Positions 19,986 through 31,996 of a stretch of 64,000 nt of DNA are shown here, piece by piece. Origin of the DNA: Phymatolithon calcareum. Lineage: Eukaryota; Rhodophyta; Florideophyceae; Hapalidiales. The notes beneath the pieces were generated by a model, which made no database searches, had not been told where the DNA came from, and was given only the letters and a program-made list of their open reading frames with translations. Location: NCBI GenBank assembly GCA_977006965.1, contig OZ345371.1, forward strand, positions 124,001-188,000, written 5' to 3'. Within the stretch, counting starts at the first letter, position 1. Every line of letters starts with the position of its first letter. The position numbers were made by a program, and so were the translations under genes.

Positions 19986-20699
19986 GTGTTTCATATCAAT
20001 GTATCAAAAATATTTTAGAAAAACTAAAAATTTCACTATCATTTCTGATCAACTCAAAATCTGTGCTTTCTCAAGTGGAATGCAGATCTAATTCAGGTTT
20101 TGCATTGTATCCTGAGCATGCACACCATGAGGGGTATTCATACAGTATAGTATACTGTATGAATACATGTTATTGTGTGCATACACTGGCTATTCAAATT
20201 GCCCTGCAAACTGTATTGAATATGACATTGCTGATTAACGAAGGCATTCTGACTTCTCTCTGCCAAGGACTGTTCCTTTTCCAAGGAATCCCCGTCTGCT
20301 ATAGTTTTCACAGAATATCGGGTTGAACATCAGTCTTGGTGCTTGGAGATCAATGAGTAGTATTATGAGTCAGGCAGCCCCTCTAGAATTGAAGCATGAA
20401 GTGGCCATTCCTACAGCGCACGAAGAAAGTCTCTCGCCTATTATTGAAGCCCCTTGCCTTCAGCTCCACCAACACGAACATACAAAACGTGCACCATCGA
20501 ACCCCGCTTTCACTCTTAACATAGAAAATATCTCTCAATGGGAAAGATATGCCTTGTTATGCATGACCCTTCCATCGAAGGCGACTTATCTGGCCTTTTT
20601 TCGTCAACACCACTTCCTTTATGTTTTGCCTACTTCTCTGTAGGATAAAAGATCAGGAAAATTACTACATCAAGTCGATAAAAACAAAATACTCTCGAT
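19986..20699. other. Unassigned, one possible small frame
   Basis: A plus-strand frame from ATG 20353 to 20643 (MSSIMSQAAPLELKHEV, 96 codons) has no recognised domain. A palindrome around 20140-20165 (CATACAGTATAGTATACTGTATG) is AT-rich. Nothing else is supported. Confidence 0.2.
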
Positions 20700-21720
20700 T
20701 ATTAAGTCCTCCCTGTCGCGCCCGGTATTATGTCGCTGTTGTTGTCGCGACTGTACGCCTTGGAACGCGGAACTCAGTTTCTCGCGTGACTGTACGCTGC
20801 GCTACTCGGATCGCAATACTCAAGATGCCCCTAGTAGGTGATCTGCCGGGCCGTCAGGGAATCGTGTCTCGCGCGTATCTAGGCGCTGTTTTTCCGCTTC
20901 GCTAGCAGTATATAAGATAGTTAGTGCCTTCCTCTGAGTAAAGGAAGGTGGGGAGTTCTTCGGATTTCGGCTCGACTGCTCGGATCGTAGCACGCTCATG
21001 TCTGCCTGTACGTCCCTTCGATCACGCGGAGTCTGAGTTCTTCCTACGCTTGACCGCATCGGTTCACTCTGCAAGCCAGAATGGTAGTCATTGCGCGCCC
21101 CTTTTCCCTTTTTCGTGTGTATGTACCAAGGTTGACGGCCAAGCCATGGTCGCCGCCCGAAGACGACGCCGGCCCTGCCCGTCGTTTCCTTCTTCCCTTC
21201 TTTTGCTCGTCTTGTCGTAAGAGGCGCAGTGTCGTCCGTTCGGCTATCATCAAGCTTATCTCTCCCCATTCGCGAAAGCTTGCGCTCGTGTCCGTTCCGT
21301 TCGACCGCTGGAGTTCCCGCAAGACTACGTCTTCTCTCTTTCGGACTAGAGTCGTCGCTATCTCCGTTCCCGCTGACTTGCGCTCGTGCACGTGCCGCAC
21401 GACCGCTAGAGCTCCCGGAAGGCTACCGCGCTTATCCTCATCACCTGAACGATCGTGTTGAGCTCGTTGAGCTTCCGAAGCCCAATACGGAGTAGCCTCA
21501 CGCCCTTGCCTGATCAGCACGCCCGCTTGTGTTCCCGCAACGCCCATGGAGTGCTCCGATGTCGATCTACACGCTTATTCTGTCTGTTTGTCCTGGGGGT
21601 TTTGTTTGCTTGTCTTTCTTTCCTCCTATCTGTCTAAGTCTCTCCCGCTCTCTTTCTCCTCTGGTTTGTTCTGACCCTTGTGGCGTCGGGTTCTTCGGAG
21701 CCTGGTGCTACACTCCCGGT
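20700..21720 (+). mobile_element. LTR-like sequence, copy 1
   Basis: Contains AGTATATAAG (about 20908), then TTAGTGCC and GAGTAAAGGAAGG, followed by pyrimidine-rich sequence ending TGTGGCGTCGGGTTCTT. The same order occurs in the shorter block at 42420-43018. TATA, stem and pyrimidine tract suggest promoter-bearing LTRs. An extra segment at about 20990-21570 has internal near-repeats (CTTGCGCTCGTG twice). No adjacent coding region was recognised and no target duplication was found. Confidence 0.45.
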
Positions 21721-22174
21721 TCGAGCTTGAGGTACAACCTCGGTGCCATGAAATTTGGATTATCGATCCGGGACACGCGAGTGCTTCTCGGAAGTATCCA
21801 TCCAGCAGACACTTCCTTGAAATTAGCCTTATGGAGCATAGCTGTCCGATCGTGGTCCCGTTGTTCAAATGCATACCAAGAAAAGGTTTTCTAATCTACT
21901 AGACCGATGGACTACAAAATAGCGACGATAGTGGTGAGGATAATATGCACAAAAACCGGTCGATTTCGATTCACTGCAGTACTTCACTTTAGCTCCAGAA
22001 ATAATCTTGTCGGTCTTTATTACTTCACGAATCAGTATTTTCGAAGTCTTATGACGAAGAACTTACGCAGTACACAATCAGAGAACAATTTACTAATTCG
22101 GCAAGCGCCGCTGGAGCCATATTTCTGCTCATCCAAAGATGGAAAATAAAGGTGTGTTTTGATGAAAAAGTAAA
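21721..22174. other. No gene recognised
   Basis: Short open stretches only; nothing supported. Confidence 0.25.
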
Positions 22175-22345
22175 CTATATTCCATGAGATTAAAGCATTT
22201 GTGTAACCGGGCTCTGGATGAGCTTGTGCTATTCAGCAGGGTCATCACAGAGTGCATGCAGAACAAATAAGGCATACACAGTCCCGTACAGGCTAATTGC
22301 CCGTATATCCGTAAGACTGCGGAGCTTTTAAGAATAAACTTATCC
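22175..22345 (+). mobile_element. Retroposon F1, short 3' copy
   Basis: The coding-like peptide ALDELVLFSRVITECMQNK, then stop, is followed by a tail with GCCCGTATATCCGTAAGACT and GGAGCTTTTAAGAATAAA. This is the same order as the other F1 copies. Confidence 0.55.
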
Positions 22346-22826
22346 AAAACAGATTTGTGTAATGGGCATAAGTATAGGTCAGTCTTCTTTACAAGCTGGA
22401 AAAACCTCTAGTGAGCTGATACGACACCTTGCACATGACGTGACTGAAGCATTCAGTTGGGATCTTACGGCAATGATTACCCTGATTCCGACAAGCATAT
22501 CTGATTGCTACTTGATCTCTTACTTGTCCAGTCAATGTAGATCAACCGCGCAGCACAACCAGCGTAGCTATCACAACACATTCTGCCGGCACTCTGCACT
22601 CCGTATTGCATGACAAAGTTTTTCATGTAACTTGAAAATTCTTCCCTTAGTTTACGCAAGCGCCAAAACGCTCCAGATACGATCAAAGCACTTTTGCTGT
22701 AAACTCGACTACGTAAGGCAGTACTGTAGTATCAAGAAGGATTACCAATAGAGTATCTATTTCTTGGGTTCAATCCCATCAGTTTCAGAATGCAATACGC
22801 ATTATGGGTTCGCACTGAGCGTATAG
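22346..22826. other. No gene recognised
   Basis: Nothing supported apart from short chance frames. Confidence 0.25.
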
Positions 22827-23760
22827 ATGGGTGTACCGCCCGTCTTGAGCGAAAGCACGGGAAACAACATGAATCCGATTAACATGAACACAGCCACTGT
22901 CCTCGTACTTTTGGCGATACTCTGTTCACCACCGTCCGTCACACATGCTAGCCCATTGACTCTATCCGTCCTCCACCTAACCTTAGCTGCACGACTGTTC
23001 ACGGAGGATTTTCTTCCGTTACACTCACGCTGTACACAAGGAGGCATCTACGACTACCCGAAGTGTGCATCGGGGACCTGGTGCACTGGAAATCCCTCGT
23101 TTTGCAAGAAGATGTCCGACGCGTGCGAGGAATGCAGCACAGACCAATACAAGGAGTGAAATTTTCTGAACCACTGCCGTAAGACCAAAGTATGCGTCGC
23201 AATCCCTGGCATGAGCAAGTACTATCTGCAGCAGAACGAAACTTGCAGCAATACCAATTCCAAACCGTGCCTTCCGGGGCTCTGGTGTATCGCGGGGAGA
23301 TGCCGAAAAAACTGCACTGTGATCAAGCGTGCGGCGAGCCCACGCAAGTTTGTCGCCCCGGATTGTCTTGCATGACGCTGGCGTGTATCCCGGCATGCGC
23401 TTCAAGGTGTGCGGTAAGGTCACCGGGAAAAGTGAGACTGTGCTACAGAAGGGGAAGGTGTGTAAAAAACATGAGCTGCCGCGCTGTCGTACCGGACTTG
23501 TGTGCGCGAAGAAAAATGCCAGGGCGTCGAAGACCAAGTGCCGGGTATCGAAACGAGCGGGACAGAGGTGCGTCGCCGGCCTTGAGCAGTGCGAGAGCCG
23601 CTTGGTGTGCACGGCAAAGCGATTGGGAGATCGTAAAAAGTGCTGGGTATCGGCTGTGGTGGGAGAGAGCTGTTCGGGGTTGCATATTGCATGCAGAGAG
23701 CACGGCAAGACGCTTTTCTGTATGAGATCTACAAAGCGATGCGAAGCTCTTAGCCTGTGA
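22827..23760 (+). pseudogene. Cysteine-rich secreted protein gene, broken
   Basis: Starts MGVPPVLSES; a likely signal peptide begins at the internal Met at 22869 (ATVLVLLAILCSPPSVTHA). The frame meets an in-frame TGA at 23157-23159, after which cysteine-rich sequence resumes in the same frame (HCRKTKVC, CLPGLWCIAGRC). It shifts frame near 23325 (CRPGLSCMTLAC) and again near 23390 (CRTGLVCAKK, CESRLVCTAK), ending at 23760. The repeating C-x-x-GLxC pattern points to an extracellular disulfide-rich protein with several similar modules. Family not recognised. One nonsense codon and two frameshifts argue for a pseudogene; very short introns are a less likely alternative. Confidence 0.6.
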
Positions 23761-24168
23761 GAACCGAGTGCTTCGTCAATGAAGCTGTGATCAGGTAAGT
23801 TGGTTGTTGTTACGTCTTCTGATTTCGACTCTTAAGAGCTGACTCAAGATGACACACGCAGTCGAGTTTGGTAAATGAAGTGCGAGCAGGGGAATGCTCT
23901 GTGAAACCCTCTCGCCACCATGGGGCACTGTCCAATAAGAGTTCTACACGTGCGCTTCAGGTATCCAATTAAAATGTGCTCTATGTCTTTTCAGTAAATA
24001 GTGAGGCAGCTACGCACTATCATCAAAGTGCACTCGATATGACTGGAGGTAAACATGAACAGCCCGAACGGACCTCCTGAGAGGGCCTCCAGAAAAAGGG
24101 ACAAAAAAAGGCCTTTTTGAAGCCCTCGGGAGGGCCTATTTGGTCTCAAATAGAAAATATATGATAAA
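23761..24168. other. No gene recognised
   Basis: Contains GAGGGCCT-type palindromic motifs near 24080-24140, echoed in inverted form near 24265-24310. Nothing else. Confidence 0.25.
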
Positions 24169-24612
24169 ATGTACACGTGGCACACAATTGCGCACGACAC
24201 GGACGCGTTATTGTCAAACACGTGTACGGTTTACCATAAGCCTTCGCGAGGGATTCAAGAAAATCCGATGGGAGAGGGCCTCTCCAGGAAAATAAGGCCC
24301 TCAGAGGGCTTTATTCAGGGAGGGGCCCGATCGGGGTGTTCATGTCTAATTGGAGGTGACCGACAGCCCATATATGCGGTCGACCATGTCGCTCTCGAGC
24401 TGGAGGGTGTGCTCAACGATGTGCTGTCCTTCCATTTGCATGGTCTAATTGGAGGTGACCGGCAACCCATATATGCGGTCGACCATGTCGCTCTCGAGCT
24501 CGCAGGTGTGCTCAACGATGTGCTTTCCTTCGATTTGCATGGGTTCAGCGCGTCAAGATTGTTACTGATGAAGATTGTACACTTCTCTTCTCAGGCCGCG
24601 CGCTCGTTTTGA
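24169..24612 (+). CDS. Hypothetical protein with two 33-residue repeats
   Basis: 147 codons from ATG 24169. The middle contains two near-identical 33-residue units (GGDRQPIYAVDHVALELEGV, then LNDVLSFHLHG) encoded by a 99-bp tandem repeat. The period is a multiple of three and differences between units are few, so the frame stays open across both. No known domain. It could be a chance frame over a tandem duplication. Confidence 0.3.
   Translation: MYTWHTIAHDTDALLSNTCTVYHKPSRGIQENPMGEGLSRKIRPSEGFIQGGARSGCSCLIGGDRQPIYAVDHVALELEGVLNDVLSFHLHGLIGGDRQPIYAVDHVALELAGVLNDVLSFDLHGFSASRLLLMKIVHFSSQAARSF
24345..24542 (+). repeat. 99-bp tandem repeat, two units
   Basis: Units start TCTAATTGGAGGTGACCG at 24345 and 24444 and differ at only a few positions by eye. 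Confidence 0.9.
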
Positions 24613-24794
24613 TATCGGTAAGTCATGAATACCGCCAATGCGCGCTACCCCATGGTCTTCACAGTGCCTCCTCTTGCGCCCAAATTCCTCGCTGATTCAC
24701 AGTGCTTTGACGCTAACGTATACCTACCGCCCGCGCAGCAGCGACTACAGGAAAACATGTTTTCCGTCGCGGGGTATGGTTCACGCCGTTCGCA
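24613..24794 (+). other. Unassigned
   Basis: An open frame from ATG 24625 (MNTANARYPMVFTV, 62 codons) shows no domain. Confidence 0.2.
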
Positions 24795-24891
24795 TGTACA
24801 TTCGGGCAATTGACGAAGTTGGAGATATGAGTCAGAGATGTGAATCAGAGATGGAATCACATCTCCAACTACGTCAATAGCCCGGTTGTAC
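24795..24891. repeat. Long imperfect hairpin
   Basis: Arms of about 32 bp (24795-24826 and 24860-24891) match with about 4 mismatches around a 33-nt loop that contains TCAGAGATG twice. A third, diverged arm-like copy occurs near 25040-25070 (CCGGGCTATTGAACGTGGAG). Confidence 0.65.
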
Positions 24892-25249
24892 AGGTGAACT
24901 GCGCGAGCCGTGTCGTGCGGTGGAAATCATGTTGTCACATAGTCGCCGCTGCATCATGTGATAGCAGTGGTCAATCTCGCATTGTGCTACGAAGTGGCGA
25001 AGATGACGTGCCGGTAGATCCAGTTCGCGCAGTTTACCTATGCATCCGGGCTATTGAACGTGGAGATGGTTGGCGCATCAGAGATATGGCGGCGCACGGC
25101 AATAGCGTTTACAGGCGGTGCCTGTTCGGAGTCGAAACCGCAAGGCTGCAAAATTTTAATACCGTGGACCCACGACTTTCTACTCGCTCAAAGTGTCGCA
25201 CGATTCGTACATTTGTTTTCTTGGTTCGATCGTCCCGTGGGCAACCAGT
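24892..25249. other. Unassigned, rich in short inverted repeats
   Basis: GTGAACTGCGCG near 24895 is matched by CGCGCAGTTTAC near 25028. The last part leads into the Copia remnant and may be its internal 3' sequence. Confidence 0.3.
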
Positions 25250-25682
25250 TTGTAAGCCTGGATCGCAAAGCGCCAAGGATCCATGGGCAGAAGAGACAAG
25301 GCACCTACTGGTATGATAGCTTCATCTCGCGGCACAATTCAGGATAGTCGACGGTGCCGGCGCGAGGGAGAAAGTGGTCATCGTGTTCAAACCATTCCCA
25401 TCGTCAAGGTAAAAGTCCTTTTCACAAATCACACCATCTCAGTTTAGAACCAACGTTCACCACGAGCGGGAGGCTAGGCGCCGTACCCTACGTCGCGAGC
25501 ATGGGGAAACACCAACTAGAGATCCGACGAACGGTTGGCATCTCTGCGAAACGCAATAGAGCTCCGACGAGAATTGCGTTTGACGCCTAGTTTCTGTCCC
25601 TGTCCGAGACCGGAACCCGTTCCCGTTCCACGCCGTGTACTAATTAGCCGTCCGCGGATTACCGTCTTGAAGACCAGCGACA
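25250..25682 (+). mobile_element. Old Copia-family 3' end and LTR
   Basis: The sequence 25250-25275 (TAAGCCTGGATCGCAAAGCGC) matches the internal sequence next to the 3' LTR of the Copia element at 57.1-63 kb. 25276-25682 is a diverged copy of that LTR in the opposite orientation, ending GAAGACCAGCGACA. It is therefore a truncated element, older than the copy at 57 kb. Confidence 0.7.
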
Positions 25683-28600
25683 CAAAGTCCTGTGCTTGGG
25701 TCAAACTCGAGCATTACTGTCTTACAATAGTTTGTTGGAGCTTTTCTTGTGCATGAGATACCGAATTGCTATATGCAGACAAGACATACTCAACAAGCGA
25801 AAGCTCGCGGGCGGCCTTTTTTCTTGGCGCATGGTACGGAGGTTGACATGCAGGTGATGAAAAGAGCATGAAGTATTCTCCACCTTATGATTCAGGGGAA
25901 TTTCTTCAATGTCAAATTTTTCTTTACCACTTTAAACGCACGCTTCGCTTCTCAAGGGGCATCAGTTTTTCATTTTCCCTGGTACATATTCGCTATTTTC
26001 GCATGTCAATTGTACAATTCGCAAGAGGAAAGACTTGAACTTCTGGCTTTGGAGTTTGATATCGTTTGTTTATTTTATTGAGGAGCCAGAGAAGTTTTGA
26101 AAAGACAGGGCTCTTTTCGCAATGTCTGAAAATGTGTCATGGCACCCACTAGAACAGATCTGGTCTTATGTATTGCGAGACCCACAAGTTATACAGAATT
26201 TTGTGCTGCCAACCCTGACGCTTCTCACAAGAACGTGCATAACCCGGCAGCAAAAAAAGATGTTTTGGTTCTCGAAGTCGGCACCTGCGAAAAGAACCAG
26301 GACTTGGGTTGTAAGGAAGGATATGGATACAGCTTCGCGAGTGAAAATCTAAGAATACACAAGCGATTTGTTCAGAGGCTTGGTTTATGGGTTTTCTGAG
26401 CGTGAGCGTTTCCATCTTCACGTGCTTGCATCGAGGACCTTTCCAGCATTCGCTCTCCTGTATTTACTACATCATAAAAGTATTCCCCGAAGAGTTCAGA
26501 ACTCTTTGGAAGGTTATCCCCTAATTTCCCATCATATTCTGCTCCGATTGTAACTGCTTAACTGTTCCTCATAGCATGAGAGCGTTCACTTTTTTGGGCA
26601 TTCCGAGCGAGGAGGCCGGCGGCCGAATGGCTCCGTCGTCACGTCCATGGGGGTGTCCGCCAGTGCACCCGTAGTTGTTTCCCGGCAGTGCTCGTTTGCT
26701 TGAGCTCAACTACGACTCGTGGGAGCCTTTTCCGGCAGAGCAGTGCAACAGCCGCTCCCACAAAAACAGTTACAAGAAAAGCAGGGCAACACCTCCAGGT
26801 GCGTGTTTTTTTGCCTCTGTTGCACACGAATTCTCACCGTAACCCTCCTTTCAGCACGGAAGGTCTGCGAAATGCAGAGGAGTCTGCGAGTATACTGATC
26901 TCGCTTCTCGTTCCCTTGAAGGTCTTTCGCAAGCGACCCAGGACAGTCCGTGTAGAGTGGCGGTGTTACTGTGAAGGAAAAGTTTGCATTGGCGATGAAT
27001 GGCAGCAAGAAAGCTGGTTTAATAATCCCTTCGTTGTCCCCTCATGGCACTACATGTTCCCACTTTAACCCGGCCCGCACAAACAAGACATGGTGATTCA
27101 GTCTTTTCCTAGAACCTGTCTTACGCCGTACTAGACTTTCTCATTCCTTTTACTCGTGCGTATCGCAGACGTTGTTCTGGTTCTTCTCCTTGGAGAGATA
27201 ATTCCGAGTCTGCATATTTTCGTCCTCATGTACAGACAGAATTTCCAACGCATCACTGCGCAAATTCATGAGTTTGGAATTGTGTTCGCTGAGTTCTTCT
27301 TTGAGCCAGTTGTGACTTGCTACGACTTTTGCACCCCCGTTTCCTCATCTCCTTGTGTTCACTGATGTCGAGCTCAATAGCTCCAGTTACGGTGTTTGTT
27401 ACGAGAAGCAGAATTTGGAATAGCGATTTCTGCAGCTCCTTCAACGGTTCCATTTTTGTTTGCGCTTTGACGCTTTGACTTGGTCTTCTTCGGAGGAGAG
27501 AAACGCGGTGCACGTCGCGGATCCCGAACGGCTTTATTTATGCTCGAAGGAATAATGGACCAAAAAGTCTCTGGAGCAGGAGATATATAAATATATATAT
27601 GCTAGTAGGAAAGATGAAGACTGCGGTACGACCAGCGTGGGGATCCACAAGAAGAGTAACCATTTTGCACTGATTAGGAGCCGTGATGTGCCCCATACTT
27701 CGTTGCATTTACCGCGCGTAGGCGCTGGAGACCACCACTCGGGTATGTTTTCCACTTCCGCGGCTCATTAGATTGAGCTCGTTTTGAACAAAAAGCTGAG
27801 CATTCATCAAACTTGGTGAATTCATTAGATTCGATCAGTGCCGAAATTGGCTCGCAGGGAGATCGAAGTATGAAATTGACGGGCTTAAAGTCTAGTTTTT
27901 GCTTAGATTTCCACTGTATAACTTTTGTGCTGCATCTTGCCCAGCTGGGCAATTCAGAAGTCCAATTCGCATTTGCAGACTCTTTCGGCATTGACCATTG
28001 GCATTTCCGAGATTAATAACCACCCAATTGTAACTACAAGCGTGTAAGCTCGGGTTTTACCGAGCAGTAGCGTGCTATCGTCTTCTCTTCTTTGGTTCCT
28101 CACTGCGTATAAGCGCAGTTTGATGGTCAAGAATAATTGCATCCCCGATTGCTGCCTTTTGGCGAGGAGGCGGTTATTCAAAGCGGCAGACGACGTAGAA
28201 AAGGATTCCAGTGACCACAAAGCCAAGAAGTGCGCAACGCGCTGTTTCTTTATCGGACAGGTACGGTAAGGAAGTCAGCCGGGCAATAGTATCCACATAT
28301 ACAACTACCGCACAGGAACCGTTACCCTAAACCAACTAGAAGCTGTCCAAGCCATAGATCTCGTTTTCTAATAAGTCTTTCCTTGTCTTTCCGGGGAGCT
28401 AAGGGCAGATGACCTCAAACGATGAGCCATTCAACCGTCTGCAGCGCACCTCTTCCGGCTTGAGGAAAGATTCGTGGCCGCACCGAATCTGAACCAGCCT
28501 GTGCGTGTTTTCTGAATGCGCAGTGAGGATCAGGACGGCCACAATGTCGCTGTGCAACAGCATACTTCAAAACCGTGCATACCAAAAGATCCCCTCCTCT

Positions 28601-29472
28601 GATTACACATTTTTGAGTAGCGGGGTGCGCTAACTTATTGTAGTGTGGCCGAAGCTTTCCATGCCCTCCAATCGGATGGTTTTTTGACGTCGCACTGCTT
28701 TCGATCACCCGGCCGTTGCAGAAATGTACAACAGAAAGAAGAACTCTGTCTCCTACGTTTTACCTCCACTTTTATTAATAATCCGTTCTAGAAACTGTCT
28801 GCAGTCATCTGAACGAATCAAGCGAGGGGGATACTTGCCTGTTGCGAAGCACACTGCTTCTGCCTCCTGTTTGGGAGAAGACTATGACTTTAAAGAGCAG
28901 GGTTTCCTTAATCCCGCGCCAGGAGGTGTGCAACAGTGCTCAAGGGCACTGACAAACGATTGTCTAGAGCATCAGAAGAGATTCAGGTCGTAGAATGTAA
29001 CAGATTATGGCATTGGAACACACAATGGGCTCGAAGAACTGCAAACATGTCCACTAGCAGTTAGCTGCACATATACTGTATTTGGCGTCGTGCATGTCCA
29101 AAGTAATGTTGTTTTAGGTTAGTGAGATTGCAGTGTGGCATGAAGCTTACCATATGTATCAGAGTGACATTGTGGCGGATGCGAGTGGATGCGAGGTTAA
29201 ACCATTGGAGCGACACTGACCACATTTGGCACTTTCAAAGCAGAAAATTAGAATGTTTCTTGATGACCTCGAGGTCCTCCTCAAAAGTACAGTAGGTAGT
29301 GGTATGCTCCAGGATCATGCCTCGCTTTTAAAAAGTTGCTTGACAGGTTGTTTTTGGCGCTTAGCAAATTGTCCTGAACGCCTGTTAATTTACTCTTTTT
29401 CTTAGTCTCACGTAATACAGAGAAAACGTATAGAAAAGAAACAAGGTAGCTGGTCTCCAGAGTAGACCTATC
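25683..29472. other. No gene recognised (3.8 kb)
   Basis: Open stretches include 26122-26352 (+, MSENVSWHPLEQ), 26688-27068 (+), 27954-28226 (-) and 28415-28708 (-). None shows a domain, a paralogue in the window or a convincing gene structure. Genes with introns would be missed by eye. Confidence 0.3.
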
Positions 29473-29716
29473 CTCTGGCAAATGTGATCCCGTCGACTAT
29501 GCGTGACCCAGTATAGTGGATTTTCCCCCTCGAGGCCCAGTTATGGGTCAGAGGTAGGTTTTTGCTTTCCACCAAGTCGAGTCGCTCACGACCATGCAAA
29601 TGTTCAACCAAGGAAGACCTTGTCCGTGGCCGTATGGCCTTTGTAAACTTGCCCCAAGCGTCTGCAGAGGTAACTTTTGAATAAAACCCCCACTTCTTCT
29701 TCTCTGGCAAATGTGA
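29473..29716 (+). mobile_element. Short retroposon with 15-bp target duplication
   Basis: CTCTGGCAAATGTGA flanks the insert at 29473-29487 and 29702-29716. The 214-bp insert contains CTCGAGGCCCAGTTATGGGT, GTCCGTGGCCGTATGGCC, GCCCCAAGCGTCTGCAGAGG and ends TAACTTTTGAATAAAA followed by CTTCTTCTTC. It shares the 3' sequence of family F2 and the copies at 43.0 and 44.5 kb. Confidence 0.75.
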
Positions 29717-31996
29717 CAGCAATAAGAAGACAATGGGATGGGAAAAGTACTGCATGGTTGCTCTCAAGGTGGCCTACATGGATGGAGCGGGGAAGAAAAG
29801 TACAGTATATCAGTTACGCTATTGCTTCCATTATAAATAAGTACAGGTTATTGTGCCAGTTTGCATCTTCATGACTTTCAACCGGATGTGGACGCAGTGT
29901 TCCGTTGGACAGGTTTCACTAGAATTAGAAAAGGGTTCGACTTTGCCTGAGGGTTTATTCTGCCATCAAGCTAGAGTTGCATTCTACAGTAGAATACATT
30001 TTATTCTAGGTTCTACTGGGACAAGCTGTGTTGTGGTCCTTCAAGGGACCAACTGTCGAGAATGCACATTGTCTGTAGGCGATGATGATTGTTCGACGGC
30101 TGAGGCAAAAGTGTAAGTACAGTGCGCGACGACTTGTGTCCAAACGATGTCACGTGTCATAACAGCTTCTTCGTCATGGGCCGGTTTGGGTCGTGTGTTT
30201 CCACGAGTGTGAGCTGCAAAGTGGGCGGGGAGAAAAGGCAGGGAACGAATGCATGATCCTGATGATCAGGGTCGAGTTGCTTGTGTCGACAGAAGGCCGA
30301 AACGGACCTCAGACCACAGGGACCGGTCAGAATACTGTATGCAGAGCTCCATCTACGGTACTGTACAGTGTTCTTGATCGAACAATAATAGAACATTATT
30401 CTGCACAGAAATTTTCGAGCTGTACAGCACCACAGGTCCACATGATGCAGGAGCACAACTGCCCACACTTGGCCCGATGCTGCCCAAGCGCACTGAGCAT
30501 GCTATGAGGTGCAGGTGCAGTATGATACGGTATGATGACCGAGGCCTCAAGGGGAGGCTGCGCGACAGGCCGAGCTTCTCCGTAGGAACGAGTACTGTAT
30601 CGATGATGAAATTCTTTCTGAGGACTGATACAACTGTTGATATGCTAATATCCTTCAAACATTGAAATTATATCAATACTACTGTATCAACGAAAAACAC
30701 ACAAGCACTGATATATCTATTTTCATTGATATATCACTGCATTTCAACTGCCAGCAATGCATATCTTGTTTTATTTGAAACCCACACGTGTCTGACAGAT
30801 GGGCACAGAAGATAACAATTTTTCTGGTAATACAGAATGAACACGTGTACTGTAGTCGAGAATGCATCTGATTGTCATTACATTTGTTGATACTTTTTGA
30901 TTGATATCTCAAAAATTAGATCAGCTGATAATCAACTATTCAGTTGATTGAAAAAGTACAGGTACTGTACTTGAGTATCGATTCTCATTTCTATTTTCTA
31001 GGCACAGCACAGCACAGCAGTGCAAACAGCACAGTTGTCGGTCGTGAAGCAGTGTGGTATCATACTGGCCCGATACAATGGGGCACGAGCTGGGACGCCT
31101 GAACTGATGCGGGTGCGCCAATTTTTGGTCTTCCGTTCCGTCGTCTTTGTCTGCATGCATGATGATGCCCCGATGAATTCAGTGTGCGTGCTCGTTGTGA
31201 AAGCACGGAGCGCGATCTCGAGCACAGCGCTGATCCAGACAGCGGAAAGCGGACACGGCGCGCTGCACAAATCAAACGCATTACACTTTGCATGGGAATC
31301 GTTTGAATAAACAGCCCTGTTTTGCCCATCCGGCGGGACAATATTTGTGTGTGCGGATGCACAGTTTCTGGCCTCCCACATCACCATGGCCGTGCGCCTG
31401 CTTCCAAAACCAGCACGAACTCTGAAGAGGAACCTGTTCAGGGCAGGGCAGGGCAGGAAAGGACACCCTGTTTAGCACTATTTCATACACTACTGCAGCC
31501 TTCCCCCTACCTTTCCTCCGTTCATGCCCACCTCGTCGATCGGTGCGTTGATGGGTCGCCCCACAATTGTAAAGTGTCTTGTGCACGCAGTTCCGATGCC
31601 AAGTCTCGCTTGCTCAATTGAGTTGAGCCATAATTCATATTCATTGTCTGTGCGCTTGCTTTTATCGAACCCAAGTTGTAAGCAACAAAGCTGCACTAGA
31701 CCCCCCTAGTTTCCAGTAAGAAAGAATTCGCATCTGTCTACATCCTAGCTTAGCTGACTGCTCAGACAGTCAGCTCTCATCGCATCCCAAATAGACAATG
31801 CCATGATAGTCCTCAAAATTCGTTTTGCGCACCTTAAGTACAGTAGTCGCAGAATAACATATTCCCCTCCTTCCTCTCTTGTCCCACTCGCCCAAACTGT
31901 CCATCCTTTCCCTTCAATCCATACATCGCCGCGAACCTTTTGCACTTCTCAAGCAATCGCAACCTCCCAATTCCAACCTCCATCCAGCATCGCACC
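29717..31996. other. Intergenic, motif-rich, no gene recognised
   Basis: No supported gene. Repeated TACTGTA/TACAGTA motifs occur (for example near 30360 and 30955-30970). CACAGCACAGCACAGCAG at about 31003-31020 is a short simple repeat. Confidence 0.3.

Noticed and set aside
22750-22775. tRNA-like T-arm (GGGTTCAATCCC)
   Set aside because: The stem around the loop pairs only two bases in the correct register, and no acceptor or anticodon arm could be placed.
25276-25682. A simple solo LTR
   Set aside because: The 25 bp to its left match the internal sequence adjoining the 3' LTR of the 57-kb element, so it is a truncated element end rather than a product of LTR-LTR recombination.
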